A stretch of DNA of 64,000 bases from contig NC_015730.1 of the NCBI RefSeq assembly GCF_000154785.2, positions 3,929,501-3,993,500 on the forward strand. The letters run 5' to 3'. Below the pieces are notes generated by a model. The model saw only the letters and a list, made by a program, of their open reading frames with translations, was not told the origin of the DNA and did not search any database. The position numbers were made by a program, and so were the translations under genes. This DNA comes from Roseobacter litoralis Och 149 (GTDB lineage: Bacteria; Pseudomonadota; Alphaproteobacteria; Rhodobacterales; Rhodobacteraceae). Positions 27,556-37,146 of this stretch are shown piece by piece. Positions within the stretch are counted from its first letter, which is position 1; each line of letters begins with the position of its first letter.

Positions 27556-28209
27556 TCAGTCTGGCGCTTTTGTCTTGCGCAGATAGGGCAGCACGGTTTC
27601 AAACGCGCCGAATTTCGCCTTTGCGTCTTCATCCGAAACCGATGGTGGAATGATCACATCCTCACCGGGAACCCAGTTGGCAGGGGTCGCGACACCTTTG
27701 CCGGTCGACATTTGCAAACCATCCAGAGCACGCAGCACTTCTGCGAAATTGCGACCAACGGTCATCGGGTATGTCATCGACAGTTTAAGCTGCTTGTCCG
27801 GCCCGATGATAAAGACCGACCGCACCGTGGCGCTGTCAGCGGGGGTGCGGCCATCGGGCAGATAGGCCTCGGACGGCAACATATCAAAGGCTTTGGACAC
27901 GGCCAGACCTTCGTCAGCGATGATCGGGAAACCGGCGGTAGCCCCCGCAACCTTTTCAATGTCGCCTTTCCACTTCTTGTGATCCTCAACGCCATCGACC
28001 GAAACGCCGATCACCTTGGTGCCACGTTTTTCCCATTCATCCGCCAGCTGCGCTACGGCGCCGAACTCCGTGGTGCACACAGGTGTGAAATCCTTGGGGT
28101 GTGAAAACAGAATAGCCCAGTTGTCACCAATCCAATCATGAAAGCGGATCGTGCCGTGGTCCGTTTCTGCCGTAAAATCGGGAACTGTGTCGTTGATGCG
28201 CAAGCCCAT
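27556..28209 (-). CDS. 1-Cys peroxiredoxin (Prx6 type)
   Basis: This 217-aa thiol peroxidase reduces hydrogen peroxide and organic peroxides. The active site is SHPKDFTPVCTTEFG with peroxidatic Cys45; the extra-long C-terminal domain and GVEDHKKWKGDI, MLPSEAYLPDGRTPAD and YPMTVGRNF segments are typical of the Prx6 subfamily. There is no resolving cysteine in the usual 2-Cys position. I chose the ATG at 28209 because CGGAGG lies just upstream; an in-frame extension to 28278 is unlikely. The gene is divergent from the aldehyde dehydrogenase. Confidence 0.94.
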   Translation of the reverse strand: MGLRINDTVPDFTAETDHGTIRFHDWIGDNWAILFSHPKDFTPVCTTEFGAVAQLADEWEKRGTKVIGVSVDGVEDHKKWKGDIEKVAGATAGFPIIADEGLAVSKAFDMLPSEAYLPDGRTPADSATVRSVFIIGPDKQLKLSMTYPMTVGRNFAEVLRALDGLQMSTGKGVATPANWVPGEDVIIPPSVSDEDAKAKFGAFETVLPYLRKTKAPD

Positions 28210-28363
28210 AAATACCTCCGGTGCAATGCTGTCTTTTACGTGTGATGCGCACATAATACGAAACGTTCCGGGTGACACCCCCTCTCTTGCCGTTCACACG
28301 CGACAGTGACACAGTGCGCGCCGGACAAGGTGTATCAGATACCCTCTTAAAGGAATAAACCTC

Positions 28364-29791
28364 ATGCTTGAAAAGCGCGAATTCTATATCAATGGCCAGT
28401 GGGTTGCCCCGGCAAAACAAAACGACTTTGCCGTTATTGATCCCTCTACGGAGGAACAATGCGCCGTGATCTCACTGGGCGGACAAAGCGATACCGATGC
28501 GGCTGTTGCGGCGGCGCGTGCGGCATTTGATGGGTGGTCGCAAACCTCAAAATCAGAACGCCAAGCACTGCTCAAGCGGCTGCTTGAGGTTTATAACGAC
28601 CGCGCTGAAGAAATGGCGCAAGCCATGTCGATGGAAATGGGCGCGCCCATGGCGCTCAGCCGTGCACAACAGGTAGGCGCGGGCAGCTGGCACCTTGAAG
28701 GTTTCCTGAAAGCCTTCGAAAACTTCAGCTTTGAGCGTGATTTCACAAGCAGCGAAAAGACGCTGCTCGAACCGATCGGGGTTTGCGCACTGATTACGCC
28801 ATGGAACTGGCCGATGAACCAGATCGTACTCAAGGCGGTGCCTGCGATGGCGACCGGCTGCACGATGATCCTCAAACCATCCGAAATCGCGCCTCTTTCC
28901 GGTTTGCTGTTTTCCGAGTTCGTCCATGAGGCAGGCTTTCCAGCGGGCGTTTTCAACATGGTGAACGGCGATGGGGCCGGAGTGGGCAGCCAGCTTTCCG
29001 CGCACCCCGAAGTCGATATGGTCAGCTTTACCGGCTCGACCCGCGCCGGGATCGCGATCTCCAAGGCGGCGGCGGATTCGCTCAAGCGCGTAAGCCTTGA
29101 GCTTGGTGGCAAAGGTGCGAACATCATCTTTGAGGACGCACGCCCGGATGCTGCGAAATCCGGCGCGGTACGGTGCTTCAGAAACTCGGGCCAGTCCTGC
29201 AACGCACCAACACGTATGCTGGTGCACAAATCGCGTTACGACGAAGCGGTCGAGATGGCCGCGGATGTGGCCAAAAACACCCACGTCGGACCGGCCTCCG
29301 AAGAGGGCAAACACATCGGCCCCGTCGTATCCGAGGCGCAGTTCGACAAAATCCAGAAACTGATCGAGGTCGGCATCGGTGAGGCGCGCCTCGTTGCGGG
29401 CGGGCTGGGGCGTCCTGACGGGCTGAACCGGGGCTACTTTGTTAAACCGACGGTATTCGCGGATGTCACCAATGAGATGACCGTCGCGCGCGAAGAGATC
29501 TTTGGCCCGGTGCTGTCGATCATCCCGTTTGAAAGCGAAGAAGAAGCCATCGCCATCGCCAATGACACGCCTTACGGGCTGACCAACTACATCCAGACTG
29601 AGGATACCGACAAACGCCGCCGCGTGGCGCGTCGCTTGCGCTCTGGCATGGTGGAAACAAACGGTCAGGGCTTTGCCCAAGGATCACCCTTTGGCGGCTA
29701 TAAACAGTCCGGCAACGGGCGCGAAGGTGGCATCTATGGCCTTGAGGAATTCCTCGAAGTCAAAGCCGTCTCTGGCTGGGCTGCTGAATAA
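28364..29791 (+). CDS. Aldehyde dehydrogenase family protein
   Basis: This single-domain NAD(P)-dependent aldehyde dehydrogenase has 475 aa. Visible motifs are TPWNWPMNQIVLKAVPAMA, the glutamate in SLELGGKGANIIFEDA, the catalytic cysteine in FRNSGQSCNAPTRML, and the C-terminal EEIFGPVLSIIPF and SPFGGYKQSGNGREGG. AAAGGA precedes the ATG. The substrate cannot be read from the sequence. It is monocistronic: a peroxiredoxin diverges upstream and a clear terminator follows. Confidence 0.95.
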   Translation: MLEKREFYINGQWVAPAKQNDFAVIDPSTEEQCAVISLGGQSDTDAAVAAARAAFDGWSQTSKSERQALLKRLLEVYNDRAEEMAQAMSMEMGAPMALSRAQQVGAGSWHLEGFLKAFENFSFERDFTSSEKTLLEPIGVCALITPWNWPMNQIVLKAVPAMATGCTMILKPSEIAPLSGLLFSEFVHEAGFPAGVFNMVNGDGAGVGSQLSAHPEVDMVSFTGSTRAGIAISKAAADSLKRVSLELGGKGANIIFEDARPDAAKSGAVRCFRNSGQSCNAPTRMLVHKSRYDEAVEMAADVAKNTHVGPASEEGKHIGPVVSEAQFDKIQKLIEVGIGEARLVAGGLGRPDGLNRGYFVKPTVFADVTNEMTVAREEIFGPVLSIIPFESEEEAIAIANDTPYGLTNYIQTEDTDKRRRVARRLRSGMVETNGQGFAQGSPFGGYKQSGNGREGGIYGLEEFLEVKAVSGWAAE

Positions 29792-29817
29792 GCCCCCCTG
29801 CCAAAGATACTCTCGTC

Positions 29818-29845
29818 AAAGGCCACCGCATCGGTGGCCTTTTTT
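29818..29845 (+). terminator. Intrinsic terminator after the aldehyde dehydrogenase gene
   Basis: The stem GGCCACCG and CGGTGGCC has a 3-base loop, with flanking A and T runs (six T after the stem). The symmetric A/T tails would let it work for both strands. Confidence 0.85.
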
Positions 29846-29895
29846 GCATTCCTGCCACCAAAGGACCCTGAGACTGCGCCCGAAAGCCCGGCGCG

Positions 29896-30543
29896 TTAAA
29901 ATGGCGCGGTTGCGCGCACCTTCATCGATCTCCCGCCCTGCGGATGTTTAAACCGCAACTCTTCGGAGTGCAGCATCAGGCGCGGGTAATCGCGCGCAGG
30001 CCCCGTCGCGTAAAACGGATCGCCCAAAATCGGATGGCCAAGGGCGAGCATATGCACCCGCAACTGGTGGCTGCGCCCCGTGTACGGATGCAGGCGCACG
30101 CGCGCGGTTTGCCCGTCGTCTTTCAGAACCCGCCATTCGGTTTGCGCGGATTTACCTGTCTCGTGGCAGACCATCTGCCGGGGCCGGTTCGGCCAATCCA
30201 CGATCAGCGGCAGATCAACGGTGCCCGTTTTTTCCAACGGCACACCCCAGATCCGCGCGACATAGGTCTTGCGGGTCATGCGCTTTTCAAACTGCAACCC
30301 CAGATGGCGTTGCGCGTGCGGCGTCAGGGCAAAGATCATCACACCTGAGGTGTCGCGGTCCAGCCGGTGCACCAGCAGCGCGTCGGCAAACATCGCCTGC
30401 ACGCGCGCCAACAGACAATCGGCCAGATGCGGCCCCTTGCCGGGCACAGACAAAAGCCCCGCCGGTTTATCCACCAGTAGCACTTCGGCGTCTTCATGCA
30501 GGACCGTCAAAGGGGTTTGCGGGGGCGCGTATGTCTCATCCAT
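29896..30543 (-). CDS. RluA-family pseudouridine synthase
   Basis: The 215-aa protein has the RluA catalytic motif HRLDRDTSGVMIFA with Asp62. It also has DKPAGLLSVPGKG, YVARIWG and HPYTGRSHQLRVHMLALGHPILGD. The short length, without an S4 domain, resembles RluA proper (23S U746 and tRNA U32 in E. coli), but the exact RNA target is not certain. It lies 30 bases downstream of dehydrogenase B on the same strand and may be read from that operon. Confidence 0.9.
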   Translation of the reverse strand: MDETYAPPQTPLTVLHEDAEVLLVDKPAGLLSVPGKGPHLADCLLARVQAMFADALLVHRLDRDTSGVMIFALTPHAQRHLGLQFEKRMTRKTYVARIWGVPLEKTGTVDLPLIVDWPNRPRQMVCHETGKSAQTEWRVLKDDGQTARVRLHPYTGRSHQLRVHMLALGHPILGDPFYATGPARDYPRLMLHSEELRFKHPQGGRSMKVRATAPF

Positions 30544-30573
30544 ACGCCCTGCTCGCAGATCGCCCCCGGCTTT

Positions 30574-33021
30574 TCAACCCGCCTTGACCCGTTCGGATTT
30601 CGGATCGTACATCGGCTTCAGCGAGACTTCGGCCGCCACGCGCACGCCTGCCACATCCACCTCATAGTCAGAGGCGAGCACCTCGGCTGCGGTCTCCCCG
30701 GCACAGGGGACATACCCCAGCCCCATTGCACCCCCCAGATGATGACCATAGGCACCGGAACTGAGAAACCCGACGATCTCACCGTTTCGCAGGACGGGTT
30801 CATTGTGATAGAGCAGTGGTTCGGGGTCTTTCAGTCTGAATTGCACCAAGCGGCTTTCAAGCCCGGTGTCCTTCTTGCGCAAGACCGCATCGCGACCAAT
30901 GAAATCAGGCTTGTCCGTTTTGACCGCAAAACCAAGCCCCGCCTCCAGCACGTGATCCTCGCAGGTGATGTCATGCCCGAAATGGCGGAACCCTTTTTCC
31001 ATCCGCGCGCAATCCATCATATGCATGCCGCACAGCTTGACCCCGAGGTCCTGCCCTGCCTCATGCAGCACTTCAAAGGCATGCGCGGCCATATCCGACG
31101 AGACATAGACCTCCCAGCCCAGCTCGCCCACATAGGTCACACGGTGGACACGGGCCAGCCCCATGCCCAGCTCGATCTCCTGCGCGGTCCCGAAAGGGTT
31201 CACCTCGTTTGAAAAATCCGCCGGCGAGACCTGTTGCAACAGTTTGCGCGCGTTCGGCCCCATGATGGCCAACACGCCCTCGCCCGCCGTGACGTCCGTG
31301 ATCACAACGTTGAAATCCCCGCGATGGCGCATCATCCACGTTTGATCCGCCAAACGGGTTGCCGCCGGAGTGACGACCAGAAATGCCGTTTCCGACAGGC
31401 GCGTGACGGTGACATCCGCCTCGATCCCGCCTTGATGATTGAGGAATTGCGTATAAACAATCTTGCCGACCGGCACATCATACTGCCCGCCGCCAACATG
31501 GTTCATGAAGGCCACCGCATCGCGACCTTCCACGCGGATTTTACCAAAGGACGACATGTCATACATGCCGACATTCGTGCGGACCGCCGCGACTTCTTCT
31601 GCGATATTGGCAAAGAAATTCTGCCGCTTCCATGTATATTCATATTCCGGTTTCTGGTTATTGACCGCGAACCAGTTGGCACGCTCCCAACCGGCCAATT
31701 CCCCCATCACGGCACCATGCCGGATCAGATGTTCGTGGAACGGCGTGCGCCGCACCCCGCGCGCCGTCGCCTTTTGCCGGAACGGGAAGTGATCTGCGTA
31801 AAGCAGCCCCAGCGTTTCTTTTGATCGCTCGAACAGATAGGTCTTGTTGCCTTGGAATGGCTGCATGCGGCTGATGTCAACATCCCCCAGATCAAACGGT
31901 TTTTCGCCAGCCTCCATCCAATGCGCAAGCGCCATCCCCGCCCCGCCAGCGGATTGGATACCAATCGAGTTAAATCCAGCGGCAACCCAGAAATTATCCA
32001 TCTCAGGCGCAAGGCCGAGGTGATAGGCGTCGTCCGGCGTGAAACTTTCGGGGCCGTTGAAAAACGTATGAATGCCCGCTTCCGCCAGCATTGGCATGCG
32101 CTCCACCGCCGCCTCAAGGATCGGCTCAAAATGGTCGAAATCTTCGGGCAGCTGGTCGAATTCAAAATCAGCAGGAATACCCTTCATCGCCCAAGGCTTG
32201 GCGTTTGGTTCAAACGCGCCCAGCAGCATTTTGCCCGCATCTTCTTTGTAATAGGCGCATTCATCGGGCACGCGCAGCACCGGAAGCTGGGTCAAACCGG
32301 CGATGGCCTCGGTGACAATGTAAAAGTGCTCGCAGGCATGCAGCGGTACGTTGACACCCGCCATGCGGCCCACTTCATGCCCCCACATGCCCCCGCAATT
32401 GACCACCATATCCGCCGTGATATGACCCGTCTCCGTACCCTGCGCCCAATCCACGCCAGTAACGCGTCGCCCGGCGCGGGTGATGCCAGTGACGCATGTG
32501 CGCTCCAGCACCTTGGCACCGCCTTGCCGCGCGCCCTTGGCCAGCGCCAGCGCGATATTGGCCGGATCGCCCTGCCCGTCCTTGTCGAGATAAACCGCAC
32601 CGGTCACATCCTTGATGTTCAGATGTTCATACCGCGCCTTGACCTCCTGCGCAGAGATTTCCTCGACATCGACGCCAAAGGCGCGCGCCATGGCCGCCTG
32701 ACGGTAGATCTCTTCGCGGCGTTCTTCGGTCAGGGCAACGGTAATCGACCCACAGCGTTTGAATCCCGTCGCAACGCCCGTTTCCGCTTCGAGGTTGCCG
32801 TATAGTTCCTGACTGTATTTCGCCAGTTTCGTCATATTCGCCGTGGCGCGCAGTTGCGCAATCAATCCAGCCGCGTGCCAAGTCGTCCCGGACGTCAGCT
32901 GTTTGCGTTCCAACAAGACAACGTCTTTCCAGCCCTGTTTGGTCAGGTGATAAGCGACAGAACAGCCGATGACGCCACCGCCGATAATGACGACCCGTGC
33001 GTGCGAAGGAGGAAGTGCCAT
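30574..33021 (-). CDS. Dimethylglycine/sarcosine dehydrogenase-like flavoprotein B
   Basis: The 815-aa protein has three modules: a DAO-type FAD domain (ARVVIIGGGVIG at 9-19), an FAO_M segment, and GcvT plus GcvT-C aminomethyltransferase domains from about residue 440 (VGMYDMSSFGKIRVEG, YVGELGWEVYV, RMEKGFRHFGHDI). His49 in GTTWHAAG is where FAD is covalently held in mammalian dimethylglycine and sarcosine dehydrogenases. The GcvT module normally moves the methyl-derived one-carbon unit to tetrahydrofolate. It lies 29 bases after the homocysteine methyltransferase gene. N-methylated glycine is the likely substrate; which one is inference. Confidence 0.9.
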   Translation of the reverse strand: MALPPSHARVVIIGGGVIGCSVAYHLTKQGWKDVVLLERKQLTSGTTWHAAGLIAQLRATANMTKLAKYSQELYGNLEAETGVATGFKRCGSITVALTEERREEIYRQAAMARAFGVDVEEISAQEVKARYEHLNIKDVTGAVYLDKDGQGDPANIALALAKGARQGGAKVLERTCVTGITRAGRRVTGVDWAQGTETGHITADMVVNCGGMWGHEVGRMAGVNVPLHACEHFYIVTEAIAGLTQLPVLRVPDECAYYKEDAGKMLLGAFEPNAKPWAMKGIPADFEFDQLPEDFDHFEPILEAAVERMPMLAEAGIHTFFNGPESFTPDDAYHLGLAPEMDNFWVAAGFNSIGIQSAGGAGMALAHWMEAGEKPFDLGDVDISRMQPFQGNKTYLFERSKETLGLLYADHFPFRQKATARGVRRTPFHEHLIRHGAVMGELAGWERANWFAVNNQKPEYEYTWKRQNFFANIAEEVAAVRTNVGMYDMSSFGKIRVEGRDAVAFMNHVGGGQYDVPVGKIVYTQFLNHQGGIEADVTVTRLSETAFLVVTPAATRLADQTWMMRHRGDFNVVITDVTAGEGVLAIMGPNARKLLQQVSPADFSNEVNPFGTAQEIELGMGLARVHRVTYVGELGWEVYVSSDMAAHAFEVLHEAGQDLGVKLCGMHMMDCARMEKGFRHFGHDITCEDHVLEAGLGFAVKTDKPDFIGRDAVLRKKDTGLESRLVQFRLKDPEPLLYHNEPVLRNGEIVGFLSSGAYGHHLGGAMGLGYVPCAGETAAEVLASDYEVDVAGVRVAAEVSLKPMYDPKSERVKAG

Positions 33022-33050
33022 AAGAGGTCTCCGTTCAGAAAAACCTGCCC

Positions 33051-33941
33051 TCAGGCGAGGGTGTGTTCGGCTGCCAGCAGCCGCTTTTTAAGTTCCGCGA
33101 TGTGTTTTGGGCCGACCTCGCAGCAGCCACCGACGATGGTGGCCCCGGCGGCGACCCACTCCATGACATACCCCGCATAGGCGCGCGGCCCCATATCGCG
33201 GCGCGTTTCGAGCGTGTCCACGGTCGGTTTTTCTTTCAGGAAGTCTTGGCTGATTTGCACGAAGCCGTTCGCATAGCCGCCAAATGGTTTTCCGCTTTGC
33301 GCGAGGATGGGCATTGCCTTGGTGACCGCTTCGGGGGCTGAGCAATTAACGAGTACCGCATCCGCATTTGCGGCAACCTCCAACGCGTCCTCAAGCGGTT
33401 CACCCGAACGCAACTGCATCCCGTCACCGTCCGAAACTGTCAGTGACAGCCAAACGGGCAGGTTTGTGCTGCGCGCCCCTTCAAGGGCATCGCGCGCATG
33501 GGCAACCGAGGCGACCGTCTCAAGGATCAGCACATCGCACACAGGCGCGAGCAGCGCCGCAGCCTCGGCAAACAATGGCACAGCGATCTCACGAGACGGG
33601 TGAAGATCAGGACGATAGCTCGCCACCAGCGGCCCGAGCGCTCCAGCGATACGACCCGATCCATGTTTCGCGCGCGCGGCGGACGCTTCGCTCAGGGCGC
33701 GCTGATACAGATCCTCAAAAGCGTCCTCCATACCGGTGCCTTCCAACCGATCATGGTGGATCGCATATGAATTCGTCGTGGCGACCGTCGCACCGGCGGC
33801 AAAGTAATCAGCGTGCACCGCCTCAACCAGACCGGGGTGATCCACCATCACCTGCGTTGACCAAAGCGGCGTGGGCTTGTCCCCGGCGCGGTGCACCAAT
33901 TCCTGCCCCATGCCACCATCCAAGAGGGTAATCTGCGTCAT
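33051..33941 (-). CDS. Homocysteine S-methyltransferase family protein (betaine-type)
   Basis: This 296-aa zinc methyltransferase of the BHMT/MmuM family begins with ITLLDGGMGQELVHRAG. Zinc ligands are in VNCSAP and GGCCEVGPKHI, the usual single Cys plus Cys-Cys set. Substrates in the family are glycine betaine, S-methylmethionine or dimethylsulfonio compounds, with homocysteine as acceptor giving methionine. Here it is wedged between two dimethylglycine dehydrogenase-like genes, overlapping the upstream one by 4 bases (33938-33941). That context favours a betaine-like donor. The donor itself is not proven by sequence. Confidence 0.9.
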   Translation of the reverse strand: MTQITLLDGGMGQELVHRAGDKPTPLWSTQVMVDHPGLVEAVHADYFAAGATVATTNSYAIHHDRLEGTGMEDAFEDLYQRALSEASAARAKHGSGRIAGALGPLVASYRPDLHPSREIAVPLFAEAAALLAPVCDVLILETVASVAHARDALEGARSTNLPVWLSLTVSDGDGMQLRSGEPLEDALEVAANADAVLVNCSAPEAVTKAMPILAQSGKPFGGYANGFVQISQDFLKEKPTVDTLETRRDMGPRAYAGYVMEWVAAGATIVGGCCEVGPKHIAELKKRLLAAEHTLA

Positions 33942-36388
33942 ACACGGATCCTCTCGTTTTGCGGATCCCAGAGCGGCTGATCTGCCTGCACCGTCGCGCG
34001 GCGGCGTTGGCCATAGATTTCAACCTCGATCTCGGTGCCCGGTTCGGTCAGGTCCTTGCGCAGCATGCCAAGCGCGATGGACTTGTTCACACGGTAGCCC
34101 CAATCGCCCGAGGTCGTCTCGCCCACGACCTCATCCCCGTGAAACAGCGGCGCCATATAGGGCGCATCCTGTGCATCGGCATCCACCACCAGCGTGACGA
34201 ATTGCTTTTTCACGCCCTGTTGCTTTTCGTTCAGCAACGCAGATTTGCCGGGAAAATCCTGCGGCTTGTCAAAGCGGATGAACCGTTCCAGCCCGCCTTC
34301 CAGCAGCGAATAATCCGACGACAAATCACCTTTCCATGCGCGATATCCCTTTTCGATCCGCATCGAATTCAGTGCATACATCCCGAAAGGCACAGCCCCC
34401 GCATCAAGGATGGCGTCATACATCGCCGGGATATCCGCGTTTTCGGCGTGCACTTCCCAGCCAAGCTCCCCCGCAAAGGAAACGCGCAGCAAGGCCGCCC
34501 AACCGCCCGCAACCTCGGTCTCCTGAAAGCTGAGCCACGGCAGGGTCAGATCGGCGTCGCACAGCTTGCCCAGAAGGGCGCGCGAACCGGGGCCGGTCAC
34601 GATCAGGGTCGACATCCGGTCGGTCCAGTCTTCAAGCGTAAAGGCGCAGTTGTCCGGCATCTGACCTTCAAGCCAGTCGCGGTCATGCCATTGGGCCGAT
34701 GCGGCCGTCACCAGAACAAAGCGATCCTCCGCCTCGCGCGTCACTGACATTTCTGTCAGGATACGCCCACGGCTGTCCGCAAAATAGAGCAGACCAACGC
34801 GGCCGATCTTGGGCAAGGATCCCGTCGTCAGACCACGCAGCCATTCATCCGCCCCGGACCCTGCCACCTTGAAGCGCGAAAAGCCCGGCAGGTCCAGCAC
34901 GCCAACGCCATCGCGCACCGCCTCGACCTCTTCCTTGATACGTGCGGCCCACGGCCCGTTGCGATCCCATGTGTGGGTCGAGTCCTCTGAGGTATCATCG
35001 CCGGGTTTGGCAAACCAATTCGCCCGCTCCCACCCGTTATAGGCCCCCATCTGACCGCCAAGCGCACGGATTTTCGCATCCACCGGTGACAGTTTCTTGT
35101 CCCGCCCCGCAGGCCATTCGTGGCGCGGGAAATGCATGGCGTATTCATGGCCATAGGTTTCAAGCGCCTTGCTCAGGCAATAGTCGTGATCCGCATAATC
35201 GGTGTAGCGGCGCGGATCGACGGCCCACATGTCAAGTTCGGTCTCGCCATGCATGATCCATTCCGACAACACTTTGCCGGCCCCGCCACCCTGCGCGATC
35301 CCGAAAGTAAAGCTGTGCCCTTCAAAGGCATTCTTGACCCCCGGCATTGGGCCGATCATCGGCAAACCATCGGGCGCATAAGGGATAGGCCCGTTGATGT
35401 TGCGCCCCACACCGGATGTGCCCAAAAGTGGCATCCGTTCCATGGCGTCTTCGATGTAATACTCCAGCCGTTCCAGATCATCCGGGTAAAGCTGGAACGA
35501 GAAATCCTCCGGCATGGGATCCTCCGGCGTGACCCAATGCGCCTTGCAATTACGCTCATAGGGGCCGAGGTTCAGACCCGTCTTTTCCTGCCGTAGGTAA
35601 TAGGACGTATCCACATCGCGGATCATCGCGACCTTCTTGCCGTTCTCCTTGGTCCAGGCTTCCAGCTCGGGGATCGGTTCGGTCAGGAAGTACTGATGGC
35701 TCATGACCACCATCGGCACAGTGCGCCCGCCGAAGGGTTTGAACATCTCACCGACGCGCTGCGCGTAATACCCGGCGCAGTTGACGACCTTTTCGCAACG
35801 AATATCGCCTTTCTCGGTTTTCACGATCCATTCGTCGCCATCCCGGTCCATCCCAATGACCGGGCAGAACCGTTCAATCCGCCCGCCCGCCTGCCGCGCG
35901 CCTTTGGCCAGCGCCTGCGTCAGTTGCGCCGGGTCAATATCACCATCCAACGGATCCCACATGCCCCCCGCAAGATCATGCGTTTCCATGAAGGGGTTAT
36001 ACTGCTGCAATTCCTCAGGCGTGCAGATGTCCATCTGCAGGCCCTGCGCGCGCCCCATGCCCGCGACTTTCTCAAACTCCTGCATCCGCTCTTTCGAGTG
36101 CGCCAGACGCACAGCCCCGGTGACATGGTAGTTCATCGGGTAATCCACGTCGTCACCCAGCGTCCGGTACATGGCCGCCGAATAGCGCTGCATGTTCATC
36201 ACCGCCCACGACCCTGCAAAATTCGGCACATTGCCCGCCGCATGCCACGTCGACCCGGCGGTCAACTCGTTCTTTTCAAGCAGAACGCAGTCTTTCCACC
36301 CTGCTTTGGCCAGATGATACAAAGTCGAGGTGCCCACCACGCCCCCGCCAATAATCACGACACGCGCTGTTGTTGGAAATTCAGCCAT
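33938..36388 (-). CDS. Dimethylglycine/sarcosine dehydrogenase-like flavoprotein A
   Basis: The 816-aa paralogue of the flavoprotein at 30574 has the same module order: DAO FAD domain (ARVVIIGGGVVG), flavin-linking type His49 (GSTWHAAG), FAO_M, then GcvT and GcvT-C (GVLDLPGFSRFKVAG, FAGELGWEVHAEN, RIEKGYRAWKGDL). I chose the ATG at 36388 because GAGGAG lies close upstream. Sequence outside the motifs differs clearly from paralogue B, so the two probably act on different methylated amines, for instance dimethylglycine and sarcosine. Its stop overlaps the methyltransferase start. Confidence 0.9.
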   Translation of the reverse strand: MAEFPTTARVVIIGGGVVGTSTLYHLAKAGWKDCVLLEKNELTAGSTWHAAGNVPNFAGSWAVMNMQRYSAAMYRTLGDDVDYPMNYHVTGAVRLAHSKERMQEFEKVAGMGRAQGLQMDICTPEELQQYNPFMETHDLAGGMWDPLDGDIDPAQLTQALAKGARQAGGRIERFCPVIGMDRDGDEWIVKTEKGDIRCEKVVNCAGYYAQRVGEMFKPFGGRTVPMVVMSHQYFLTEPIPELEAWTKENGKKVAMIRDVDTSYYLRQEKTGLNLGPYERNCKAHWVTPEDPMPEDFSFQLYPDDLERLEYYIEDAMERMPLLGTSGVGRNINGPIPYAPDGLPMIGPMPGVKNAFEGHSFTFGIAQGGGAGKVLSEWIMHGETELDMWAVDPRRYTDYADHDYCLSKALETYGHEYAMHFPRHEWPAGRDKKLSPVDAKIRALGGQMGAYNGWERANWFAKPGDDTSEDSTHTWDRNGPWAARIKEEVEAVRDGVGVLDLPGFSRFKVAGSGADEWLRGLTTGSLPKIGRVGLLYFADSRGRILTEMSVTREAEDRFVLVTAASAQWHDRDWLEGQMPDNCAFTLEDWTDRMSTLIVTGPGSRALLGKLCDADLTLPWLSFQETEVAGGWAALLRVSFAGELGWEVHAENADIPAMYDAILDAGAVPFGMYALNSMRIEKGYRAWKGDLSSDYSLLEGGLERFIRFDKPQDFPGKSALLNEKQQGVKKQFVTLVVDADAQDAPYMAPLFHGDEVVGETTSGDWGYRVNKSIALGMLRKDLTEPGTEIEVEIYGQRRRATVQADQPLWDPQNERIRV

Positions 36389-36436
36389 TTCACTTCTCCT
36401 CTTGTGGGACAAAGTCCGTACTCTTGTGGTAGCCCC

Positions 36437-36453
36437 CTTTGCCGACGGCAAAG
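36437..36453. promoter_or_regulatory. Perfect palindrome upstream of dehydrogenase A
   Basis: CTTTGCCG and CGGCAAAG are separated by one base, 48 bases upstream of the dehydrogenase A start codon and downstream of the LysE gene. It has dyad symmetry typical of an operator; no T-run marks it as a terminator. Which protein binds it is unknown. Confidence 0.35.
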
Positions 36454-36522
36454 CGATGTGTTTCGCGACATAAACCGGCAAGTGCCATACGCAGGTTTGT
36501 CGTGGTGACGTTTGTTGTCATG

Positions 36523-37146
36523 TCACGTGCGCCCCGGCGCATTTGAAAAGCCGAGCAACAGACCGTAGATCACGAAACAGGACGCCAGAATGCGCCGCAG
36601 CCAAACGTTGAAAACCGCGTCCAGCGCTGCACGCCCAAGCCCTGCGCCAAGGGCATAAAAGCCGGTGTAGCTCAGCGCGGTCAGCGTCAGGGCGGTTGGC
36701 ACGATGACGGTCATCTGCTCCCAAATCGGCACATCCGGTTGCACGAATTGTGAAAAGGCCGCGAGATAGCCCGCAACGCTTTTGGGGTTGATGGTGGCGA
36801 TGGCGAGCGCTTGAAAGTAGATGGATTTCGCTGGTTTTGCGCTGACTCTCACCGGGGTGCGGGCCTGCATCCAGCCGCGCACCCCAAGGTAAATCAAAAA
36901 TGCCGCACCGATCATCTTGGCCGCGAAAAATCCGGCGGGTGATGCCGCAATCAGTGCCGTGATGCCAAAGGCGGAGAGGATCAGAAACAGCGTCGCCTGT
37001 GTCAGGATCGCCAGCACCCCGATCATCGCAGGGCCAAACCCGAGGTGTATGCCGTTTTGGATGCAATTCACCGCATTGGGACCCGGCGTTGTGACAAAGA
37101 CAATCCAGAATAGCGCGAATATGGTCCATGCCTCAAACCCCATCAA
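36523..37146 (-). CDS. LysE-family exporter
   Basis: The 207-aa inner-membrane protein has about six hydrophobic segments. The RhtB/LysE signature is FVTTPGPNAVNCIQNGIHLG, and the mid-protein ATINPKSVAGYLAAFSQFV matches the NPK region. It starts within the stop codon of the XRE-cupin regulator (37143-37146) and precedes dehydrogenase A by 134 bases. An exporter in a methylamine-demethylation locus could relieve build-up of glycine, methionine or similar products; this is inference from context. Confidence 0.88.
   Translation of the reverse strand: MMGFEAWTIFALFWIVFVTTPGPNAVNCIQNGIHLGFGPAMIGVLAILTQATLFLILSAFGITALIAASPAGFFAAKMIGAAFLIYLGVRGWMQARTPVRVSAKPAKSIYFQALAIATINPKSVAGYLAAFSQFVQPDVPIWEQMTVIVPTALTLTALSYTGFYALGAGLGRAALDAVFNVWLRRILASCFVIYGLLLGFSNAPGRT

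Noticed and set aside
28553..29680. 375-aa open frame on the minus strand inside the aldehyde dehydrogenase gene
   Set aside because: It is antisense to a full-length enzyme with all catalytic motifs, has no family resemblance, and lacks a ribosome-binding site.
31852..32805. 317-aa open frame on the plus strand inside dehydrogenase B
   Set aside because: It is antisense to the FAD domain of a complete enzyme and rich in His/Arg; taken as a shadow.
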